Assembly (NCBI GenBank): GCA_050288085.1
Contig: JBNKDD010000023.1
Location: 1 to 34,141, forward strand
Source: JBNKDD01 sp050288085
GTDB taxonomy: Bacteria > Chloroflexota > Anaerolineae > Aggregatilineales > UBA3940
DNA length: 34,141 bases
Direction: 5' to 3'
Shown piece by piece: positions 25,589-31,742 of the stretch. The notes beneath the pieces are model-generated. The model worked only from the letters and a program-made list of their open reading frames with translations, ran no database searches and was not told the DNA's origin. The translations under genes were made by a program, and so were the position numbers. Each line of letters opens with the position of its first letter. Within the stretch, counting starts at the first letter, position 1.

Positions 25589-27477
25589 CAACTGGTATGG
25601 GCGTCGCAACGCTGCTGCACCTGCTTGCCCTGACGATTGCGATCGGTGGAACGGGTTGGTTGCTTTACCGGGTCTGGCTGTACCGACTGGGATTGTCCTG
25701 GCGGGTGGGAATCGGGCTGATGCTGGCCGGGTTGAGTGTGGTGTTTAGCAATCTGGCCTCCATATTCGGTTATAGTTTGTGGTTGCTGCTAGGTGTATGG
25801 CTGGTGGTTGCTGCCGGATTGGTGGGCTGGTGGCTGGTCATTCGGCGGAAAGATGATAATCGGCCTGAGTTTACGGTCGATTGGGGTGACGTTCTGTTTC
25901 ACCTGTTTCTCTTCGGATTCTTCCTGGCCCCGGCCTTTGTGCTGTATTTGCCATTCGACACGGATGCCCAGGGGTTCGGATATCTGGCCCTGATGGTGCG
26001 AGAAGGTGGCACGATTGATACGCTGGCCCCCTGGCAGCCTGATGTCCGGTATCTCTATTCCCCGGCGATGTTTGTGTGGTGGGCCTTCCTTTCGGATTTG
26101 TTCGGCTTGCCGCTGCACCAGGTCATGCTGCCATTTACACATATCCTGGCCGGGCTGACCGGTTGGCTGTGCATCGATCTGGGGCAGGCGCTTCTACCCG
26201 ACCGGCCCCGCGCCCGGTGGCTGCTGCCGCTGCTACTGATTGCCGGGTTGGGCTTTTTCCTCACGTTGATGGATGCGGCCTATACTTCGGTGATGGGGTT
26301 CTTGTTTGTGACCCTGTTCCTGGTTCTGATCTTTAAAGCGAAAGAACAACCGCTCGCTGCCGGTTTGCTCGCCTCGATTCCGCTGGCGGCGGTGGCACTG
26401 ACTCACCCGGACACGATCATTATCCTCCTGGTGGGCTATATACTGTTCTATGCTACCTTCTGGCTGAGTCCAGAGCGTGACAGGCGGCGGTGGGTCTGGT
26501 GGTTCTTGATTATCCCGGCGGCAGGCGTTGCCCTGACGATCCCCTGGGCAGTCAAAGTGCTGCCGCTTTTCTTTGAAGAAACCGTGGTTTCTCCCTTCGT
26601 GTTGAGTACCAGCCACTTTAAACAATTGACGCTGTATCATGGATATGTGGTTCCCCTGCTGGCGATAGTGGGCGTGATCTTTGCGGTTCGCCGCCGACGG
26701 TTAGCCGATGTGTTGATGCTCACCTGGTTGGTGTTTACGATTGACTTTTCGATGTTTGGCCTGGTCGATCAGATCATCAGCCTGACCGGGTTGGATATTA
26801 TGCGCTATGTCTATCCTTACAGTGTGGCGTGGCATGGGCCAATTTTGATCTACCCTTACCTGGCGACTCTGGCGGTTGATCAAGTGCTAGAGTTGAAGCC
26901 TTTCCGATTCAATCCAAAGTTGGCCGGAAGATTATCCGGGGCCGGTATCGGAATGATAGTGATCCTGGTAGCCTTTCAACAGCCGGTGTTGGAAGCCAGC
27001 CGCACGTTGCTTCCCATATTCGGGGCTTTTTCCTCGCGGGATGATCTGGCAGCTATGGCCTATCTGCGGGACAATGCCCCGGAAGATGCCCTGGTTCTCA
27101 ATTACCCGGTGAATTTCGAGGCGCATTGGGTTTCGGTCATTGCCGAGCGGGAGAGTGTCACCTTCCGGGAACAGCCATTCTTTTCCGGCGCAGAGCCATA
27201 TTATGCCCGCCGGGACGCTCTGACCGAAGCCTATTTTGACCTGGGGAGTGAAAAAGCCCGTGACCTATTACTTGAATATGGCGTGACACATGTTATCATT
27301 CCCCAGATTGTCAACCAACCAGATCGTTTCTGGGACACGCGTGAGATGTTCAGGTGGCAGTGGCCGGAGGAGTCGTGGATTCCATTCCGGTCGTCTCCTG
27401 CTGAGGCAAACTGGTTGGTGTTAGAATTTGAACAAGATGGGGCACAGGTTTACCGTGTGCTGCCGTCAGGAGAATAA
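25585..27477 (+). CDS. Polytopic membrane GT-C-type glycosyltransferase
   Basis: 630 residues with about 12 hydrophobic segments. Three to four helices come first, then YLPFDTDAQGFGYLALMVREGG with Asp125 and Asp127 in the position of the GT-C catalytic motif, followed by VRYLYSPAMFVWWAFL, which resembles the proline-containing acceptor segment of PMT_2 proteins. The C-terminal 120 residues (from MAYLRDNAPEDALVLNYP) are a soluble domain of mixed composition. The ATG overlaps the previous stop in an ATGA arrangement and is preceded by GGGAGG, 6 nt upstream, so coupling to the GT4 gene is likely. The substrate is unknown; the pairing of GT4 and GT-C genes suggests consecutive steps. Confidence 0.8.
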   Translation: MTTGMGVATLLHLLALTIAIGGTGWLLYRVWLYRLGLSWRVGIGLMLAGLSVVFSNLASIFGYSLWLLLGVWLVVAAGLVGWWLVIRRKDDNRPEFTVDWGDVLFHLFLFGFFLAPAFVLYLPFDTDAQGFGYLALMVREGGTIDTLAPWQPDVRYLYSPAMFVWWAFLSDLFGLPLHQVMLPFTHILAGLTGWLCIDLGQALLPDRPRARWLLPLLLIAGLGFFLTLMDAAYTSVMGFLFVTLFLVLIFKAKEQPLAAGLLASIPLAAVALTHPDTIIILLVGYILFYATFWLSPERDRRRWVWWFLIIPAAGVALTIPWAVKVLPLFFEETVVSPFVLSTSHFKQLTLYHGYVVPLLAIVGVIFAVRRRRLADVLMLTWLVFTIDFSMFGLVDQIISLTGLDIMRYVYPYSVAWHGPILIYPYLATLAVDQVLELKPFRFNPKLAGRLSGAGIGMIVILVAFQQPVLEASRTLLPIFGAFSSRDDLAAMAYLRDNAPEDALVLNYPVNFEAHWVSVIAERESVTFREQPFFSGAEPYYARRDALTEAYFDLGSEKARDLLLEYGVTHVIIPQIVNQPDRFWDTREMFRWQWPEESWIPFRSSPAEANWLVLEFEQDGAQVYRVLPSGE

Positions 27478-27483
27478 TCCCCT

Positions 27484-28704
27484 GTGATACCTGAAAGACT
27501 ACGAATTCTGCATATCGTGCCGTACTTTAACCCAGCCTGGGCCTATGGTGGCCCGGTGCAAGTCGCTTATGAATTGAATAAGCGGCTTGTAGAACGCGGG
27601 CAGGATGTGCTGATTTATACGACCGATGCAATGGACGCCGAAAGCCGGTCAATGGCCGGAGAACAGGTCATCGACGGGGTGAAGGTGCGGCGTTTTCGCA
27701 ATTTGAGCAACCGCATGGCGTGGAACCGGTTATTTATCCCGCTGCGGTTTGGGCAGGGGTTAGCTAAACTTATGAGCACCTTTGATGTAGTCCACCTGCA
27801 TGAGTTCCGTACGCTTCAAAATGTTTATGCACTGCCCGGACTGCGTCAATTTAACCTACCTTATATCGTGATGCCGCAGGGCGGGCTACCCCCGGAATTA
27901 GGCCGTACTGCGATCAAATACGTCTACGACCGCATGTTTGGTCGGCGGCTGCTTAAAGGAGCCTCACGGCTGCATGCCCTGACCGAAATGGAACGGCAGC
28001 AGTATTTACAATTGGGCCTACCGGATAGGCGGATCATCACTATTCCCAACGGGATCGATGTGACCGCCTTTGACTTCGAGGTGGATGTTGCCGGGTTCAA
28101 GCGCCGGTTTGATATCCCGGAAGGGCGGCCTGTGGTGGGCTTCCTGGCCCGGATCAACCGGATCAAGGGGCCGGAGTTTCTGGTAAATGCCTTTGCCGAG
28201 GTGCTGAAGGTCAAGCCTGATGCGATCCTGATGTTGGCCGGACCGGATGATGGGGTGCTGGCCGAAGTCGAGAATCAGATTGACCGGTTGGGTATCCGGG
28301 AGTCTGTTCGCTTCACCGGATTTATCGGTGACCTGGAAACCAAAGCGGCTGCCTATCGCGCATCAGATGTTTATGTGCTGCCTTCCCGATATGAAATTCA
28401 AGGGATCACCGTCCTGGAGTCGCTGCTTAACGGCACACCGACTATCACAACCGATCAATGTGGACTGGCTGCTTTGCTGGTCGAGGCGGGCATTGCACAG
28501 GCTGTCCAGTTTGGAGATGTTAAAGCCTTGACTGCTGAAATTCTCAATATGCTGGAGCATCCAGAAGAAGCTAAACGCCAAGCTGAAAAAGGACGGGATC
28601 ACGTCGTCAATGAGTTTAATTGGGATACCCTAGCCGACCAGTGGATCGGTGTTTACCAGCGTTGTATTGCAGAAACGGCTTCCGTTCGTTCCAGAAGGCA
28701 ATAA
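27484..28704 (+). CDS. Glycosyltransferase family 4
   Basis: 406 residues. LRILHIVPYFNPAWAYGGPVQVAYEL is the standard GT4 N-terminal motif with GGP. VVHLHEFRT, PYIVMPQGGLPPELGR, LHALTEMERQQYLQLG, TIPNGIDVTAFDF, VGFLARINRIKGPEFLVNAF and YVLPSRYEIQGITVLESLLNGTPTITTD (EX7E present) follow in family order. Close to the type that adds mannose or galactose-like residues during exopolysaccharide assembly, but the sugar cannot be fixed. GTG start at 27484; AGGAG lies about 12 nt upstream within the end of the previous gene. Four nt precede the asparagine-synthetase-like gene. Confidence 0.9.
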   Translation: MIPERLRILHIVPYFNPAWAYGGPVQVAYELNKRLVERGQDVLIYTTDAMDAESRSMAGEQVIDGVKVRRFRNLSNRMAWNRLFIPLRFGQGLAKLMSTFDVVHLHEFRTLQNVYALPGLRQFNLPYIVMPQGGLPPELGRTAIKYVYDRMFGRRLLKGASRLHALTEMERQQYLQLGLPDRRIITIPNGIDVTAFDFEVDVAGFKRRFDIPEGRPVVGFLARINRIKGPEFLVNAFAEVLKVKPDAILMLAGPDDGVLAEVENQIDRLGIRESVRFTGFIGDLETKAAAYRASDVYVLPSRYEIQGITVLESLLNGTPTITTDQCGLAALLVEAGIAQAVQFGDVKALTAEILNMLEHPEEAKRQAEKGRDHVVNEFNWDTLADQWIGVYQRCIAETASVRSRRQ

Positions 28705-28708
28705 CGGT

Positions 28709-30658
28709 ATGTGTGGCATTACGGGAATTGTAGGGCTAAATCACGATCATCCCGTCGATGAAAAGCTTGTCTGGCGGATGGCTGATATCATCGCCCATCG
28801 CGGGCCGGATGATGCCGGGGTTTACATCTCGCCGGATGGGCGGGCTGGGCTGGCAAATCGCCGGTTGGCGATCATCGACCTGTCACCGGCGGGCCACCAA
28901 CCGATGTCGAATACCGATGGGACAAAATGGATCGCCTACAATGGCGAGGTGTATAACCACGCTGGTTTCCGTACCGAGTTAGAAGCACAGGGCCACAGCT
29001 TCCGCTCACAGAGTGACACCGAAGTAATCCTGCATCTTTATGAGGAACATGGCCCGGCAGCACTTCATAAGCTGCGGGGGATGTTTGGCCTCGCTATCTG
29101 GGATGAGCAGAAACAAGAACTGTTCCTGGCGCGTGACCGGATCGGGATCAAGCCGCTGTACTATACCTTTGCCGGTGGGCAGTTTATCTTCGGCTCGGAG
29201 ATCAAGACGATTCTCCAACACCCGGCAGTCCGACGTGAAGTCGATGAGGAAGCGTTCTATCACTTCCTGTCTTTCCTGACCTCACCGGCTCCCAACACAT
29301 TGTTTAAGGGGATTCACAAGTTACCGCCGGGTCACTTTGCGATCCTCAATGCAGAGGGCGGCCTACACATCGAATCGTATTGGGATGTGTTTGACGATGC
29401 ACAGGTTCACCCGGAATGGACAGCACAGGATTACAGCGAGGCACTCCGGGCAGAACTGCGCGAGTCGATTCGCTGGCGGATGGTCAGTGATGTTCCCTTC
29501 GGTGTCTTCCTGAGTGGCGGCATTGACTCCAGTACCAATGTGGCGTTGATGGCCGAACAGATGGATCGACCGGTGCAATCCTTCAGTATCGGTTATGCGG
29601 GGCAGGAGGGCTATAACGAATTCCAGTATGCCCGGCAGGTGGCCCAACATTTCGGCGCGGATCATCATGAGGTTATCATTGATGAGAATGACCTGCTGAA
29701 CTTTTTGCCGGGATTGGTGTATCACCAGGATGAGCCGATTGCCGATCCGGTGTGTGTGCCGATCTATTATGTATCGAAGCTGGCGCGGGATTCAGGAACG
29801 ATCGTCATCCAGGTGGGCGAGGGAGCCGACGAACTGTTCGCCGGGTATACCCATTGGCTCGATATCCTGAAGCTGTATCACGGGGCGTGGCAGATGTTTT
29901 CACGGCTCCCCCGTTCGATGCGGCGATTGGCAATGGCGGCGGCACCGCTTGATCATGACTCAATTCGGTACGAGTTTGTACGGCGGGCAACGGTCGGCGA
30001 GGAGCTGTTCTGGGGTGGGGCAGAGGCATTTGGCGAAGCGCGAAAAAGTCACCTGATCGGTGATGGGCTGCGGGCGCGATTAGGCAGCCTCTCCTCGTGG
30101 GATGTAATCCAGCCCTACCGGCAGCGGTTTGAGGAACGGAGTCGAAACCTCGGCGGCTTGGTCGGTGACTACGTCAACTGGATGGCTTATCTCGATCTGA
30201 ATCTGCGGCTGCCTGAACTGCTGTTGATGCGCGTGGATAAAATGTCGATGGCAACCAGCATCGAGGCACGGGTTCCCTACCTCGATCATGTGTTTGTCGG
30301 GCTGGCAATGAGCATCCCGGAGCGGATCAAGCTGAACGGCTCGACCACCAAATACCTGTTCAAAGAAGCGGTCAGGGGATTGATCCCGGATGAGATTATT
30401 GACCGCCCCAAGCAGGGGTTTGCGGTGCCGGTCGACGAGTGGTTGGAAACGCGGCTGGGCCATGTGATGCGTCAAAAACTGCTGGACTTTACCGCCCGAA
30501 CGGATTACTTCGATCCGCAGGCCATCAAGAAGATGGTAGACAGCCGCGATTACCTGACCTGGTATTTACTCAACTTTGCACTCTGGCATGAAATGTGGAT
30601 CGAAGGCAGTGTGGTTCAGAGTGCGCCCTCGTTGGAAACATTAGGTCTGGAGGTATGA
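28709..30658 (+). CDS. asnB: Asparagine synthase (glutamine-hydrolysing)-like amidotransferase
   Basis: 649 residues from ATG 28709. The start is fixed by the class II glutamine amidotransferase rule: Met is followed by Cys2, the N-terminal nucleophile (MCGITGIVG), so the 20-residue longer version is rejected. Arg52 (RRLAIIDL), YNGEVYN at 77-83 and SDTEV at 102-106 complete the glutaminase site. The synthetase half has the PP-loop SGGIDSS at 269-275, SFSIGY near 291-296, DEPIADP and GEGADELFAGY at 370-380, and RVPYLDH. All catalytic motifs look intact. In sugar operons such AsnB paralogues (for example WbpS-type) amidate uronic acids, and a WecC-like uronate-forming enzyme is in the same block; housekeeping asparagine synthesis is the alternative. 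Confidence 0.9.
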   Translation: MCGITGIVGLNHDHPVDEKLVWRMADIIAHRGPDDAGVYISPDGRAGLANRRLAIIDLSPAGHQPMSNTDGTKWIAYNGEVYNHAGFRTELEAQGHSFRSQSDTEVILHLYEEHGPAALHKLRGMFGLAIWDEQKQELFLARDRIGIKPLYYTFAGGQFIFGSEIKTILQHPAVRREVDEEAFYHFLSFLTSPAPNTLFKGIHKLPPGHFAILNAEGGLHIESYWDVFDDAQVHPEWTAQDYSEALRAELRESIRWRMVSDVPFGVFLSGGIDSSTNVALMAEQMDRPVQSFSIGYAGQEGYNEFQYARQVAQHFGADHHEVIIDENDLLNFLPGLVYHQDEPIADPVCVPIYYVSKLARDSGTIVIQVGEGADELFAGYTHWLDILKLYHGAWQMFSRLPRSMRRLAMAAAPLDHDSIRYEFVRRATVGEELFWGGAEAFGEARKSHLIGDGLRARLGSLSSWDVIQPYRQRFEERSRNLGGLVGDYVNWMAYLDLNLRLPELLLMRVDKMSMATSIEARVPYLDHVFVGLAMSIPERIKLNGSTTKYLFKEAVRGLIPDEIIDRPKQGFAVPVDEWLETRLGHVMRQKLLDFTARTDYFDPQAIKKMVDSRDYLTWYLLNFALWHEMWIEGSVVQSAPSLETLGLEV

Positions 30659-31740
30659 GAACCCGATTTATCATCTCACTTTCCCTGGTCGTGCTCATTG
30701 CCCTGGTAGGCTGTGGCGAACCACCGCCGGTTGGACCCACCTATCCCTCAAAATTAGTGGTCACGGCTACGCCTCCCCTACCGACATTTGAGCTGCCGGG
30801 GTCGTTTGTTGCGTCACTGTCGGCCACCCCCCCGGATTTTGGAACTCCCACACCTGATTTAGAAGTGCAGTTCGGGCAGCCGTTTGCTTCGGCGACGGTA
30901 GATATCTTCAGCCCCTATACGACTCAGATCGTTTATGCCTGTTATGTCGATGGGTCGGATGATATCTGCCTGATGAATGCCGATGGGTCGTTGGTGCGGC
31001 AGGTGATCGCCCAATCGGGCACGGATTGGTATCCGTCGTTTTCGCCGGACAGCCGGTTGATCGCCTTCTCTTCACAGGGGGGCAGCGGGAACTTCGATAT
31101 TTATGTGGTAGATACCAACGGTGAGAATCTCCGCCGCCTGACTAACAACGGTGCGCATAACTACGCCCCGGCATTCTCACCGGATGGTGCGCGGATCGTT
31201 TATGCCTCAACGCTGGGGGGCGAGGGTGAGCAAAATATCTGGATTATGCAGGCTGATGGGACAAATTCCCGCCAGCTAACCAATACGCCCTTTGACGATA
31301 TTGATCCAGAGTGGTCACCGGATGGGCGGCAGGTCTCGTTTTCGTCTAACCGGAATGGGTTGACCGACCTATACGTGATGAACGATGATGGCTCCGAGGT
31401 GCGGCGGTTGACGTTTGACTTTAACGTGGGCGGGCGGAATGACTGGTCACCGGATGGGTTGTACTTCACCTTTTATGCCGGGCCGCAGGCCAAGAAAGAA
31501 ATTTACATTCTGGAAGCGACCTGTGCCTATCAGGTCGGAGAATGCAAGGTCGATCCGGTTCAATTGACCGATGGGGGCAACAACAAGGGGCCATCTTTCT
31601 CACCGGATGGGCAGTGGATCACCTATGCGTCCAATTCCGGTGGGGACAATGAGATTTACATTATGCGGATCGATGGGTCGGATCGGCGGCAGATCACCTT
31701 CAATGACTATGCCGACTGGCAGCCGCGTTGGGGACCATAA
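30655..31740 (+). CDS. TolB-like beta-propeller lipoprotein
   Basis: 361 residues from ATG 30655. The leader MRTRFIISLSLVVLIALVGC ends in an LVGC lipobox with Cys20, so it should be lipidated and anchored outside the cytoplasmic membrane. A Thr/Pro-rich spacer follows (about 30-85), then a propeller of PD40/WD40-like repeats with SPDG-type motifs at 130, 175, 221, 265 and 316, each followed by an xIxxFSS or xIVYAS strand. No catalytic residues of an attached hydrolase are present. The start overlaps the asnB stop as ATGA and GGAGGT sits only 1-2 nt upstream, so initiation is probably by re-initiation. Its place at the end of a glycan operon hints at a binding or assembly role, unproven. Confidence 0.88.
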   Translation: MRTRFIISLSLVVLIALVGCGEPPPVGPTYPSKLVVTATPPLPTFELPGSFVASLSATPPDFGTPTPDLEVQFGQPFASATVDIFSPYTTQIVYACYVDGSDDICLMNADGSLVRQVIAQSGTDWYPSFSPDSRLIAFSSQGGSGNFDIYVVDTNGENLRRLTNNGAHNYAPAFSPDGARIVYASTLGGEGEQNIWIMQADGTNSRQLTNTPFDDIDPEWSPDGRQVSFSSNRNGLTDLYVMNDDGSEVRRLTFDFNVGGRNDWSPDGLYFTFYAGPQAKKEIYILEATCAYQVGECKVDPVQLTDGGNNKGPSFSPDGQWITYASNSGGDNEIYIMRIDGSDRRQITFNDYADWQPRWGP

Positions 31741-31742
31741 TG

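Noticed and set aside
28649..28708. Upstream extension of the asparagine-synthetase-like gene
   Set aside because: The amidotransferase needs Cys at position 2 after Met removal, which only the ATG at 28709 provides.
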